Below are positions 22,880-31,306 of a stretch of DNA of 39,765 nt, one piece after another. The stretch comes from Mycobacterium sp. Lineage in GTDB: Bacteria; Actinomycetota; Actinomycetes; Mycobacteriales; Mycobacteriaceae. The notes under the pieces are model-generated. The model worked only from the letters and a program-made list of their open reading frames with translations. It was not told the DNA's origin and searched no databases. The translations under genes and the position numbers were made by a program. The stretch spans positions 1 through 39,765 of the forward strand of contig JAQSXQ010000002.1 in the NCBI GenBank assembly GCA_029256565.1, read 5' to 3'. Within the stretch, counting starts at the first letter, position 1. Each line of letters opens with the position of its first letter.

Positions 22880-24319
22880 TCAGTCGGTGACGTCTGCCCA
22901 AAGAGTCCGGGCCGAGCGGACGTCCCGGAGGTAGGTCGAGTAGCCGCGTTCGTAGTGCTGGGTGCTGCCGTGCCCAGGGTTGATGGTCGTGGTCTCCGAG
23001 GGGGGCGGCACCGGCGTCCCGGTGGCGTGAGCAGCCTGGATCGCGGCACCGAGGGCGCCGACCTCGGGAGCGGTGCACTGTTCCATGGGACGCCCCAAGA
23101 CGTCGGCGAATGCTTGTGCGAGCGGACCGCGTGAGCCGCCACCGCACACGAGGAGGCGTCCCGAGAGTCCGGCTCTCTCGAGGCAGCTGCGTGCGCTGTA
23201 GCCGAGACTTTCCACGACCGCTCGGACGATGTCGGCTGCCGAGGTGTGCAGCGTCAGTCCGTCGATACGGCCCCGCGCGCGCGGATCGCGGAACGGAGCT
23301 CGCTCACCGGCCGGGGCGAGAAAGGGCAGCGCCCGGGCGGTGGTTGTGGGGCGCTCTTCCAGGAGGCGGGGGATGTCCTGGATCGTGTGACCCACCAGGC
23401 CCAGCGCCCAGTCGAGCGTCGCGGCCCCGACCATCGCTGGCATGGCGCGCCAGTGCCGGTCTGGGTCCGCGGTGGCAAGGGTAAGGCCGACAGGCTCCTC
23501 GTCCTGGGGAAGGGAGGACGCCAGGACTTCGCAGGCGAGGGTCGTTCCGACGATCAGCAGGCCGTCGCCGACCTCGGAAGCCCCCGCGCCGATCGCGCTG
23601 GCGACGAGATCGTAGGGGGCGGACACGACGGGTATGCCGGCCGTGAGGCCGGTACGTGAGGCGATCTCGGGCAGGAGGCCGCCGGTCGGCGTGCTCGTCA
23701 CCGGGGATGCGAGTTGCTCGGCGTCGGGGATGCCCAGCAGGTCGAACAGCGCGGCGGATGGCTCGCGGCGGTGCATGTCGAACAGGACAGCGTTGGAGTG
23801 GTCCGTGGAGCGGATTCCGGCGAGCTGGGCGGCGATCATGTCCTTGCAGTGCCATGCCCTGCGAGCCATCTTGAGTGTGTCTGGTTCCTCGCGGGCGGCC
23901 CAGGCGAGCAGCGCGGGTGTTGACCCTGCGAACGGGGCGCTGCCGGTGGTGTGGAACAGCTCGGCGTGGGTGCCATCGCGTTCCCACTCGGCGACGATTC
24001 CTTGGGCCCGCCCGTCCATCCAGGAGATCGCCGAGCGGACGGGGGTCCCGTCCTCGCGGGTCAGCCACAGGCCGTCGCCCTGGGCGGTCACGCCTACGGC
24101 GACCACATCGCGGGCCCGGTCTCCCAGGACGGTCACGAGATCGCTGAGCACGGCGACGACGGAGTCGAAGACGTCCTCCTGCCGTTGCTCATAGCGGTCG
24201 CTCGAGGTGTGCTCGACCCGAGTGGCCCTGGACGTGACGACCGTAGGCCTGTCCGGCGAGAACGCCGCGGCTTTGGTGATGGTCGTGCCGGCGTCGACGC
24301 CGATGACGATTCCCATCAT
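22880..24319 (-). CDS. FGGY-family carbohydrate kinase (second copy)
   Basis: The 479-residue kinase uses ATP to phosphorylate a sugar or polyol. The first phosphate-binding loop, GVDAGTTITK, is at 7-16, followed by VTAQGDGLWL and SWMDGRAQG. The adenosine-binding region carries LLVCGGGSRGPLAQAFADVLGRP near 395-417, and GALGAAIQAA follows. It resembles the erythritol or L-xylulose kinase branch more than glycerol kinase, a judgment from memory. The start at 24319 overlaps the regulator stop (ATGA); the adjacent ATG at 24316 is equally possible. It is clearly different from the other FGGY kinase in the operon (25735-27219), so the two probably act on different substrates. Confidence 0.88.
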   Translation of the reverse strand: MMGIVIGVDAGTTITKAAAFSPDRPTVVTSRATRVEHTSSDRYEQRQEDVFDSVVAVLSDLVTVLGDRARDVVAVGVTAQGDGLWLTREDGTPVRSAISWMDGRAQGIVAEWERDGTHAELFHTTGSAPFAGSTPALLAWAAREEPDTLKMARRAWHCKDMIAAQLAGIRSTDHSNAVLFDMHRREPSAALFDLLGIPDAEQLASPVTSTPTGGLLPEIASRTGLTAGIPVVSAPYDLVASAIGAGASEVGDGLLIVGTTLACEVLASSLPQDEEPVGLTLATADPDRHWRAMPAMVGAATLDWALGLVGHTIQDIPRLLEERPTTTARALPFLAPAGERAPFRDPRARGRIDGLTLHTSAADIVRAVVESLGYSARSCLERAGLSGRLLVCGGGSRGPLAQAFADVLGRPMEQCTAPEVGALGAAIQAAHATGTPVPPPSETTTINPGHGSTQHYERGYSTYLRDVRSARTLWADVTD

Positions 24320-25131
24320 TGGCCCCGGGCGACGACGACGTTGGCGCCCGCCTGCGCGAGGTCCTCGACCAGCGCGTCCGGTGTGCCGGCGTCGACGATG
24401 ACGAGGTCCCAGTCGGATGCGTCCGATACGCGGTGGAGCGCTTTGCGGCCGAGCTTCGAGTGGTCCATCAAGAGGATTCGCCGATCCGCGACCTCCATCA
24501 TGGCGCGTTTCACGGCGACGATCGCGGGCTCCTGGTGGAACGAGCCGTCCACGCTCATCGCTGAGGTGGAGGCGAAGAGGGTGTTCACACGCAGCGCACG
24601 CACCGCGTCGATGCAGCCGTGCCCAAGGAAGGACCGGTGCGTGGGCGAGTACTCGCCGCCTAGACCGATGAGCCGAAGCTCTTCGGTCGCTCCGAGCTCC
24701 TCGATGATGTCGACGAAGTTAGTCGCGACCGTCAGGTCGGGAACACCTGGCAGCAGGCGGGCCAGAGCGAGTGCTGAGGTTGAGTCGTCAAGCATGATCC
24801 CGGACCCGGCCGCAACGTGGGTGATCGCGGTGCTGGCGATCTGCTGCTTGGCGCTGGTGCTCAGGCGCATCCGGTAGGTGACGTCGGGCTCGAAGATGCT
24901 GCTGCGCTGGGCCGCCGCGCCGCCGTGGTAGCGGCGCACGATCCCCTGAGCGGCCAGCGCATCGAGGTCACGATGCACCGTCATGATGCTCACGCCGAAA
25001 CGCTCGGCGAGTTCTGCCGCGGACGCCTGCCCCTTCTCGAAGACGACTTCGGTGATCTCGGCCTGGCGCTGGGACTTGCGCCGCTGCGCGCGTGGCGGGG
25101 CACCGTCATCGGGGTGCGCGTAGGACATCAT
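24316..25131 (-). CDS. DeoR/GlpR-family transcriptional regulator
   Basis: The 271-residue repressor has an N-terminal DeoR helix-turn-helix (about 27-65: ASAAELAERFGVSIMTVHRDLDAL, then GIVRRYHGGA) and a C-terminal sugar-phosphate-sensing domain. The latter has DDSTSALALARLL and IGLGGEYSPTHRSFLG, in place of the usual DSGTT and GG motifs. Members respond to phosphorylated sugar intermediates, here probably the product of one of the flanking kinases. Two starts are adjacent; ATG 25128 is better spaced from the AGGAG than ATG 25131. The gene overlaps the histidine phosphatase by 26 bp. The divergent intergenic region 27220-27493 is its likely target. Confidence 0.9.
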   Translation of the reverse strand: MMSYAHPDDGAPPRAQRRKSQRQAEITEVVFEKGQASAAELAERFGVSIMTVHRDLDALAAQGIVRRYHGGAAAQRSSIFEPDVTYRMRLSTSAKQQIASTAITHVAAGSGIMLDDSTSALALARLLPGVPDLTVATNFVDIIEELGATEELRLIGLGGEYSPTHRSFLGHGCIDAVRALRVNTLFASTSAMSVDGSFHQEPAIVAVKRAMMEVADRRILLMDHSKLGRKALHRVSDASDWDLVIVDAGTPDALVEDLAQAGANVVVARGQ

Positions 25132-25738
25132 GGTCTCCTAGTGACTGGTTGTAGGCGATGAGCGACCAGGTGCCGTCGGCGGAAAGCCCGAGCGTCGTCA
25201 CCGCGCAGGGCTCGAGCCTGGGCAGTCGCCGACGGTACTCCCCAAGAGAGATGCCCAGGACGTGGCAGACGATCAGACGAATCATCGTGCTATGGGCGAT
25301 CGCGAGTGGTCGAGGGCCGCACTGCGCTGCCCAGTCGGACAGCGCGGTGGTCGCCTCACGAACCCGGTCTGAGGGGTCGTCGCCGTTGGGCCAGTGATGC
25401 TTGACCGGGTCGGCCTCGAACGCTCGGGTCGCCCCGGGAAGCGCCTCACGCATCTGTGCGAGGGTGCGACCTTCCGCGACGCCGAATCCGATCTCGCGCA
25501 GCTCGCTCAGTACCGTGGCCGTGTGGCCAGTCTTCTCGGTGACGGCCTTAGCCGTGTCCTGCGCCCGGCGCAAGGTGCTCGCCGCAAGATCGCTGACGCC
25601 GCGAGCGGCCATCGCCGTAGCAAGGCGCTCGGCCTGGGCGCGCCCGACGTCGTCGAGGCCGATGTCTGAAGAGCCGGCGTACCGGTTTCCGTGATGCCAG
25701 GGAGTCTGCCCGTGACGGGCGAGGAGAAGCTCGATCAC
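25106..25738 (-). CDS. Histidine phosphatase family enzyme
   Basis: The 210-residue enzyme belongs to the phosphoglycerate mutase-like superfamily. The catalytic RHGQT motif is at 8-12 (His9), a supporting Arg in STLRRAQDTA, Glu in ELREIGFGVAEG, and the second His in AIAHSTM near 149. Short members of this superfamily remove phosphate from sugar or nucleotide phosphates. The GTG start at 25738 overlaps the TGA of the first kinase (GTGA), and its end overlaps the regulator. It is cytoplasmic. It may dephosphorylate an intermediate arising from imported phosphodiesters, or serve as a metabolite-repair enzyme; the sequence does not decide. Confidence 0.9.
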   Translation of the reverse strand: MIELLLARHGQTPWHHGNRYAGSSDIGLDDVGRAQAERLATAMAARGVSDLAASTLRRAQDTAKAVTEKTGHTATVLSELREIGFGVAEGRTLAQMREALPGATRAFEADPVKHHWPNGDDPSDRVREATTALSDWAAQCGPRPLAIAHSTMIRLIVCHVLGISLGEYRRRLPRLEPCAVTTLGLSADGTWSLIAYNQSLGDHDVLRAPR

Positions 25739-27219
25739 GCCGGCGTCCTCTCCGCAGAACCTGAGCGGAGGTAGCCGCGCGCGACCAGCTCCTCCACGAA
25801 ACCGAGGTAGCCGTCGTTCATCCTTGCGGCACGGCCAGGCTCCGGATCGATCACCGGGTGATGACCAACCATCTCCTTGGCACTCTCCACGACCGTCTGA
25901 CCGCGATGCGCGCCCCGGGCAGCCACAGCCATGCCGAATGCAGGCTGCGGTTCGCGCGGGAGCCGAACCGGGTGGTCGAGGACGGCCGCGCGCAGGCCGA
26001 GCCAGTAGCGAGAGCGTGTCGCCCCTCCCGTCACGCTGAGCGGTCCAACGAGGCTCGCTCCATGCGCGCGCAGCAGGTCGTAGGCAAGCCGCTCCACGAA
26101 AGCTATGCCCTGGAGCGCCGCGGCATAGCGCTCGTCCTTGGCCGACCCGCTGATGGTGCTGAACGCGGTGATCGACGAGGACTCGAACGGGAAGCGCTCG
26201 CCGACGCCCACGAGGGGATACACCACGCCGGTGGTTGGTTCATATCGTGCGGCGCCGCGGTCGCGGTTGTGGCCCACGTCATCACCGAAGTGCTCGGCCA
26301 GGAATCCAGCACCCACGTTCGATGCCCCGCCGGGCAGCCACCCATCGACGGGTGACCGGTGGGAGTAGACGCCATGCAGGGGAAGCGCGATCCGGTGCTC
26401 CGAGGCGCCCTTTACCGCAAGCGTCGTCCCGAGGACAGAGTTCCAGTGCCCGGGTTCGAGCGCGCCCGCTGAAATCTGTGCGGCACAACTGTCGGTGGTC
26501 CCTGCGACGACGAGCGCGCCGGCGTGGAGCCCGGTCTCCTCCGCTGCCTCCGCGTGTACCGTCCCGATCACCGTCCCAGGAGGGACAACTGGCGGGAGGC
26601 CGTCCGCCGAGACCCCGAGCTCGCCGAAGACTTCAGTCGGCCAGCGCAGGTGCTCAACGTCGTACCCGGTCTTGAGCGCCTGGGCCCAGTCGGTGGGCAC
26701 GATCTCGCCGACCAACCGCTCGTTGATGAAGTCGCCCTGATGGGCAAGCCGCAGGTCGCCCGAGTCCCACAGGCGCCGGGGTCCAGGATCCGCAAGTGCA
26801 GCCACGAGCCGCGGAAGTGCCCAGACTCCCTGCATCGGGTATCCCAGAGCGTCCCAAAGCTCTCGACCGGCGTCACGCACCGCGGCCGCGTAAGGGAGTC
26901 CGCGGCGATCGTTGTACATGAGTCCGGGAGTCGACGGCTCGCCGTCGTCCAGCAGGGCGAACGTGCCGGACGTCGAGCAGACCGACACGGCCCGGATCCG
27001 TCCGTGCACCGAGGAGCATGCCTGCCGGCACGCCGCGGCGACCGCGGTCCACCACGATGTCGGGTCCTGCTCGTGCAAGTCGCCGGCACGACGACTGGCG
27101 AGTGGCGCCCGCCCGATGCCACGGACGTCGCCAAGAGCGTCCGTGACGACAACTCGGACGCCCTGGGTGCCCACATCGATGCCTGCATAGAGATCGTCAC
27201 TGATCGCGGACCCGGTCAA
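25735..27219 (-). CDS. FGGY-family carbohydrate kinase (first gene of operon)
   Basis: The 494-residue kinase has the phosphate loop GIDVGTQGVR near 13-22, a substrate segment (LMYNDRRGLPYAAAVRD), VVAGTTDSCAAQISAG and the C-terminal SVTGGATRSRYWLGLRA. It is closest in look to xylulose-kinase-like FGGY members. Translation probably begins at TTG 27219: AGGAG (27228-27232) is well placed eight bases upstream, and no ATG or GTG lies near. It is the promoter-proximal gene of the minus operon, driven from 27250-27280. Its partners (phosphatase, DeoR regulator, second kinase, dehydrogenase, esterase) all follow with overlaps or a gap of nine bases. The substrate is unknown; a polyol or ketose is likely. 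Confidence 0.88.
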   Translation of the reverse strand: MTGSAISDDLYAGIDVGTQGVRVVVTDALGDVRGIGRAPLASRRAGDLHEQDPTSWWTAVAAACRQACSSVHGRIRAVSVCSTSGTFALLDDGEPSTPGLMYNDRRGLPYAAAVRDAGRELWDALGYPMQGVWALPRLVAALADPGPRRLWDSGDLRLAHQGDFINERLVGEIVPTDWAQALKTGYDVEHLRWPTEVFGELGVSADGLPPVVPPGTVIGTVHAEAAEETGLHAGALVVAGTTDSCAAQISAGALEPGHWNSVLGTTLAVKGASEHRIALPLHGVYSHRSPVDGWLPGGASNVGAGFLAEHFGDDVGHNRDRGAARYEPTTGVVYPLVGVGERFPFESSSITAFSTISGSAKDERYAAALQGIAFVERLAYDLLRAHGASLVGPLSVTGGATRSRYWLGLRAAVLDHPVRLPREPQPAFGMAVAARGAHRGQTVVESAKEMVGHHPVIDPEPGRAARMNDGYLGFVEELVARGYLRSGSAERTPA

Positions 27220-27249
27220 GGCGGTAGCTCCTCTCTTCGTCGGGACCCA

Positions 27250-27280
27250 AGTTATAGCACGCTAGGACGTCGAACTATCA
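27250..27280 (-). promoter_or_regulatory. Promoter of the kinase/DeoR operon, with small palindrome
   Basis: On the minus strand TTGATA (27275-27280) and TATAAC (27250-27255) are spaced 19 bp. The short palindrome TAGC-AC-GCTA (27254-27263) touches the -10 and might be a DeoR operator, though this is weak. Confidence 0.4.
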
Positions 27281-27365
27281 AGTAGATGTGAGTCTCGACG
27301 GCACGCAGTTGCCTTATTTCGGCAGGTCAGCGCCCTGTTAGCGGACTTCTGCACCCTCAAGGCCG

Positions 27366-27391
27366 TGTGAATTATCATCATACTGTTGCTT
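27366..27391 (+). promoter_or_regulatory. AT-rich promoter-like patch before the ABC/phosphodiesterase operon
   Basis: An AT-rich stretch with TATCAT (27372-27377) and CATACT (27378-27383) stands out about 105-120 bases before the binding-protein gene, but no convincing -35 is present, suggesting activation or a different sigma factor. A small hairpin (CACTG-CGCTT-CAGTG, 27417-27431) lies in the leader. Confidence 0.3.
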
Positions 27392-27493
27392 ACTCGCGCG
27401 CTTCTCTGCTTCAATGCCACTGCGCTTCAGTGCGCCGCAGCCCGTGGCCGGGCGCCTCACTCGGCCGACCAGCTTGTCCAAAGGAGGACACCC

Positions 27494-28825
27494 ATGGCAC
27501 GACGAAGGCTTGCACTCTGGACCAGCGCGGTGGCGATCGCTCTGGTCGCCGCCGGTTGCTCGCAGAGCCCCGAGAGCGGTGGTGACGACAACGGGGGGCT
27601 GGCTCAGCCGATCACCTTCTGGCACGCGATGTCGGGGAAGAACGGCGAAGCGCTCCAAGCGATCGTGAACGACTTCAACGCTTCCCAGGACGACGTGGTC
27701 GTGGAGGCCGTGTTCCAGGGCAAGTACAACGATGTCCTGACCAAGCTCAAGGCGTCGATCCAGTCGGGGCAGAGCCCCACGCTCGTCCAGGTCTTCGAGA
27801 TCGGGACTCAGATCATGGTCGACACCGAGGCGACCATCCCCTTCGAAGAGCTTGCGGACCAGTACGGAGTCGCGCTCGACGACGTCGACCCCTCGATCGC
27901 TGGCTACTTCACCGTCGACGAGACCCTGCAGGCGCTGCCGTTCAACACGTCGGTTCCTCTGCTGTACATCAACCGTGGCGCACTCGAGGAAGCCGGGCTG
28001 GGAGACGAGCGACCCGAGACGTGGGGTGAGGTCCTCGCTCTCGCGGAGACGCTGACGGTACGGGACGGGTCGCAGACCAGCCGCTACGGCATGGTGTTGC
28101 CCGTCGAGGGCTGGTTCGTGGAGCAGATGCTCGCCGCCGGTGGCATGGGCTACTGCGACGGGGGCAACGGGCGAGACACCCGGGCTACCAGTGTCGAGTG
28201 GGACAACGACGTGGTGCGCGACATCATCACGGGATGGGCTGGCGGCGTTGCCGACGGGAGCATCCTCAACGTCGGGCGCAACAACACCGACGCCGCCGCC
28301 GCCTTCCAGGCTGGGCGCGCCGCGATGATCCCCTTCACGTCCGCGAACCTGCGCGACATGATCCGCGAGTCCGACTTCGACGTCGAGGTTCTCGACTTCG
28401 TCCGTCCCGATGGCAGTTCCGCGGGCGGCGTCTTCAACGGTGGCGCTGCGCTGTGGACGATGGCGGACTCCGACGAGCGCGAGCTGGAAGCGGCTGCCGC
28501 GTTCCAGGAGTACCTGCTCTCCCCGGACGTTCAGGGTCGGTGGGCCGCCGAGACCGGCTACGTCCCGCTCAACGTCGCTTCCTCCGAGACCGACGCGCTT
28601 GCGGCTGTCACCGAGGAGTTCCCGGCCTTCACCGTTGCCGGCGACCAGCTCGCTGAGTCCACCGGCACCGGCTGCCTGCTGGGCACCATGCCCCAGGCCC
28701 GTGACGCCATGAACGACGCGATCGAGGCAAGCGTGAACGGGTCGGCTGACCCCGCGACCGCGGTCGCGGACGCGCAGAGCTCCATGGCCACCATCATCAA
28801 CAGCTACAACGCCACCGTCGACTGA
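27494..28825 (+). CDS. UgpB-like ABC transporter substrate-binding lipoprotein
   Basis: The 443-residue lipoprotein (lipobox VAAGC, Cys22) belongs to the sugar-type (family 1) binding proteins. Several stretches are typical of UgpB, the glycerol-3-phosphate/glycerophosphodiester binder: ITFWHAMSGKNGEALQAIV, FNASQDDVVVEAVFQGKYND, and SPTLVQVFEIGTQIMVDTEA. ATG 27494 follows an excellent AAGGAGG (27481-27487). It heads a plus-strand operon with a glycerophosphodiesterase, an IMPase-like enzyme and two permeases. No ATP-binding subunit gene is present; actinomycetes often use one shared MsiK-type ATPase. The ligand is probably a glycerol-phosphate ester, but the binding residues were not checked. 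Confidence 0.9.
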   Translation: MARRRLALWTSAVAIALVAAGCSQSPESGGDDNGGLAQPITFWHAMSGKNGEALQAIVNDFNASQDDVVVEAVFQGKYNDVLTKLKASIQSGQSPTLVQVFEIGTQIMVDTEATIPFEELADQYGVALDDVDPSIAGYFTVDETLQALPFNTSVPLLYINRGALEEAGLGDERPETWGEVLALAETLTVRDGSQTSRYGMVLPVEGWFVEQMLAAGGMGYCDGGNGRDTRATSVEWDNDVVRDIITGWAGGVADGSILNVGRNNTDAAAAFQAGRAAMIPFTSANLRDMIRESDFDVEVLDFVRPDGSSAGGVFNGGAALWTMADSDERELEAAAAFQEYLLSPDVQGRWAAETGYVPLNVASSETDALAAVTEEFPAFTVAGDQLAESTGTGCLLGTMPQARDAMNDAIEASVNGSADPATAVADAQSSMATIINSYNATVD

Positions 28826-28860
28826 GCGGGATCTCGCACACCAACCAGCAAGGGAGTGAA

Positions 28861-29541
28861 ATGGTAGTCATCGTCGGGCACCGAGGTGCCCCGTCGACGG
28901 AGGTGGAGAACACCGTCGAGGCCGTGCGCGCGGCACAGGCGCAGGGGGCGGACGCCGTCGAGATCGACGTGCGGTTGTCGTCAGACGGTGTTCCTGTCCT
29001 GCTCCACGATCGAACCTTCCATCGCATCTGGGATCGGGATGAGCGCCCCGAAGACCTCACCCACGAGCAGATCTCGCGCCTACGACCTGACGGTGGCGAC
29101 GCGCACGTCCCGACACTCGCCGAGGTGGCCGGCGCGGTAGACCTGGAACTCATCGTGGACCTCAAGAACGGCGACGGCGTCCACCACGTGATGGACCAGC
29201 TGAAGGCCGCGGGCGCGGCCAACCGCGCACGCTTCATCGGCGAACCCGAAGTCCTCACGCAGGTCCGGCGCGCACTTCCCGACGCCGAGATCGTCCTGTC
29301 CCACGACCTCGAGCGCGATCCCACCGACCTCGTCACGGCGATCCGTCCGATCGCGCTCAACCTTCCGTGGGATCGCGTCGACTCCACCACTGCCGCGCAG
29401 GTCAGGGATTACGGGTGTTCCTTGTGGACCTACTGCGTCGACACGCCCGCCGACCTCGAAAGGGCCATGAGTCTGGGCGCCACCGGGATCATCTCGAACA
29501 ACATCCCCGCGCTCGGCCTGCCGCGTCGGGAGGTGGCATGA
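28861..29541 (+). CDS. Glycerophosphodiester phosphodiesterase (UgpQ-like)
   Basis: The 226-residue cytoplasmic TIM-barrel enzyme splits glycerophosphodiesters into glycerol 3-phosphate and an alcohol. The active-site set is complete: H7-R8 (GHRG), E16-N17-T18, E34 and D36 (EIDVRLSSDG), and H49 (LLHD). Length and lack of a signal peptide match the intracellular UgpQ type. Its stop overlaps the ATG of the IMPase-family gene (ATGA). Its position directly after the UgpB-like binder and before the permeases argues that the importer takes up an intact phosphodiester, hydrolysed here. The alcohol released may be inositol, given the next gene, but this is inference. Confidence 0.92.
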   Translation: MVVIVGHRGAPSTEVENTVEAVRAAQAQGADAVEIDVRLSSDGVPVLLHDRTFHRIWDRDERPEDLTHEQISRLRPDGGDAHVPTLAEVAGAVDLELIVDLKNGDGVHHVMDQLKAAGAANRARFIGEPEVLTQVRRALPDAEIVLSHDLERDPTDLVTAIRPIALNLPWDRVDSTTAAQVRDYGCSLWTYCVDTPADLERAMSLGATGIISNNIPALGLPRREVA

Positions 29542-30356
29542 CCGAGGCGAAGCACGGCCCAAGAACGGAACTCGTGGACTTTGCTGCGGACTTGGCACGC
29601 GGTGCTGGAGACCTGATCCGTTCGGCAGCCTTCGACAAGGGCGAGGCGACGACGAAGTCCAGTGCGGCCGACTGGGTGACCCCGATCGACCGATCAGTGG
29701 AGGCCTGGCTCAGGGAAGCGATCACGGCCAGGTACCCCGGTCACGCGATCGTCGGCGAAGAGCTCGGCGTGACTCCGGGCGCGCACGAGGCTGCCCACGC
29801 CTGGCACATCGATCCCATCGACGGGACGACCAACTTCCTGCACGGACTGGGCAACGTTGCGGTGAGCATAGCCGTCGTCGACCACACCGGGCCCGTCGCG
29901 GCGGCCGTGCAGGACGTCTACCGCGGGCAGACGATCACCGCGGCGCGCGGCCATGGGGTGCATCTGGACGGGACGCCTCAGAAGCCGGTCGTGGCTGAGG
30001 ACCTCGCCGGGAACGTGTTGCTCACCGAGTGGTCCGGGCACCGGGCATGGGACGGCATGGAATCCTTTCTGCGCTGGGCGACCGACCGGACCGCAACGGT
30101 CCGGATCCTGGGCTCGTGCGCACTCGCGCTCGCCAGCGCTGGACTGGGCCGAGCACCCGTGTGCATCCTGCCTGGCCGCTACAACTCTTGGGACGTGGCG
30201 GCGGGTCTGCTCATCGCGACCGAGGGCGGGCTCAGCGTCCGCGGCCGACATGACGAGACCGAGCCAGTCCCCCAGGACGGGCTTCTCGTCGCCCCCTCAG
30301 CGCTGATCGACGACGTTCGAGACGCGTGGCTCGAGGCGGCGGAGGCGCTGACGTGA
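29538..30356 (+). CDS. Inositol-monophosphatase family phosphatase
   Basis: The 272-residue Mg-dependent phosphatase removes phosphate from inositol phosphate or similar sugar or polyol phosphates. Metal-binding motifs are present: GEE (E74, E75), DPIDGTTNF (D92, D95) and WD (D219 in NSWDVAAG). It is cytoplasmic. The ATG at 29538 overlaps the phosphodiesterase stop, and its TGA overlaps the GTG of the first permease. Related family members act on histidinol phosphate, 3'-phosphoadenosine phosphate or glycerol phosphate; none of these is excluded. In this operon it would release phosphate from one product of the phosphodiesterase. Confidence 0.92.
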   Translation: MTEAKHGPRTELVDFAADLARGAGDLIRSAAFDKGEATTKSSAADWVTPIDRSVEAWLREAITARYPGHAIVGEELGVTPGAHEAAHAWHIDPIDGTTNFLHGLGNVAVSIAVVDHTGPVAAAVQDVYRGQTITAARGHGVHLDGTPQKPVVAEDLAGNVLLTEWSGHRAWDGMESFLRWATDRTATVRILGSCALALASAGLGRAPVCILPGRYNSWDVAAGLLIATEGGLSVRGRHDETEPVPQDGLLVAPSALIDDVRDAWLEAAEALT

Positions 30357-31306
30357 CTACCGCCGCCCCCGCCAAAGAACCCGTTCTCGCGACGCAGCCT
30401 GCACGGGGTGGATCGTGGCGGCGATCTCGTCGACGCCGAGACCAGCTCGTCGCCGCGCTCTTCCTGGCCATCCCGCTGGCCATCTTCCTGGTCTTCGTCT
30501 TCGTGCCACTGGCACGCACCTTGTGGCTGAGCGTGCACGCGACCGACATGTTCGGCCGTCCCCGTCAGTTCGTGGGACTCGAGCAGTACGCCCGCATGTT
30601 CAGCGACCCTGGTCTGCGCAAGGTTCTGCTGACGACGCTCCTGTTTGCCGTGCTCACGGTCGTGCCCAGTATCAGCGTAGGTCTCGTTCTCGCGCTCTCG
30701 CTTCAGGCGAAGACCCGCAGGATCGGGGTCTTCCGCACCCTCATGGCCACCCCGTTCGCCTTCTCGGCCGCCGCGGCGGCCGTCTTGTTCGACATCTTCT
30801 ACAGCCCGAGCGTCGGGGTGTTCAACGGGATCTTCGACCGCCTCGGCATCGCGCAGATCGGCTGGCTCACCGATCCTCGCTGGGCGCTCCTCAGCCTCGC
30901 GATCGTCATCGTGTGGCGCGACCTCGCCTACTGCATGCTCGTTCTGTCCGCCGGTCTGGGGGCGGTCCCCACCGAGGTCACCGAGGCCGCTGCGCTCGAC
31001 GGTGCGGGCCAGTGGCGCATGCTGCGCTCGATCATCCTGCCGCTCATCACTCCGAGCATGTTCTTCCTGCTGGTCATCTGCACGATCAACTCTCTGCAGA
31101 CCTTCGGCGAGATCAACATTCTCACCCAAGGCGGCCCGGACGGGGCAACCACGACCCTCGTCTACAGCCTCTATCAGTCCGCGTTTGCGTTCGGCGCCTC
31201 CGACTACGGCATGGCGAGCACGAAGGCCGTCGTTCTCATGTCCCTCGTGCTCATCGTCACGGTGGTCCAGTTCCGATTCCTCCAGAAGAAGGTGTTCTAC
31301 GGATGA
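30353..31306 (+). CDS. ABC sugar/phosphodiester importer permease (UgpA/MalF type)
   Basis: The 317-residue permease has a basic N-terminus and six membrane segments. The EAA loop that contacts the ATPase reads VTEAAALDGAGQWRMLRSI, near 215-233. The GTG at 30353 overlaps the preceding TGA by four bases (GTGA), which decides the start. With the next gene it forms the heterodimeric channel fed by the UgpB-like lipoprotein. UgpA assignment is based on neighbours; the fold alone only says family-1 carbohydrate-type permease. No ATPase gene is linked. Confidence 0.92.
   Translation: MTTAAPAKEPVLATQPARGGSWRRSRRRRDQLVAALFLAIPLAIFLVFVFVPLARTLWLSVHATDMFGRPRQFVGLEQYARMFSDPGLRKVLLTTLLFAVLTVVPSISVGLVLALSLQAKTRRIGVFRTLMATPFAFSAAAAAVLFDIFYSPSVGVFNGIFDRLGIAQIGWLTDPRWALLSLAIVIVWRDLAYCMLVLSAGLGAVPTEVTEAAALDGAGQWRMLRSIILPLITPSMFFLLVICTINSLQTFGEINILTQGGPDGATTTLVYSLYQSAFAFGASDYGMASTKAVVLMSLVLIVTVVQFRFLQKKVFYG

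Noticed and set aside
27220-27493. Actinobacterial PHO box for phosphate control of the importer
   Set aside because: I found no tandem GTTCACC-like repeats in this region, so direct PhoP control is not supported by the sequence.
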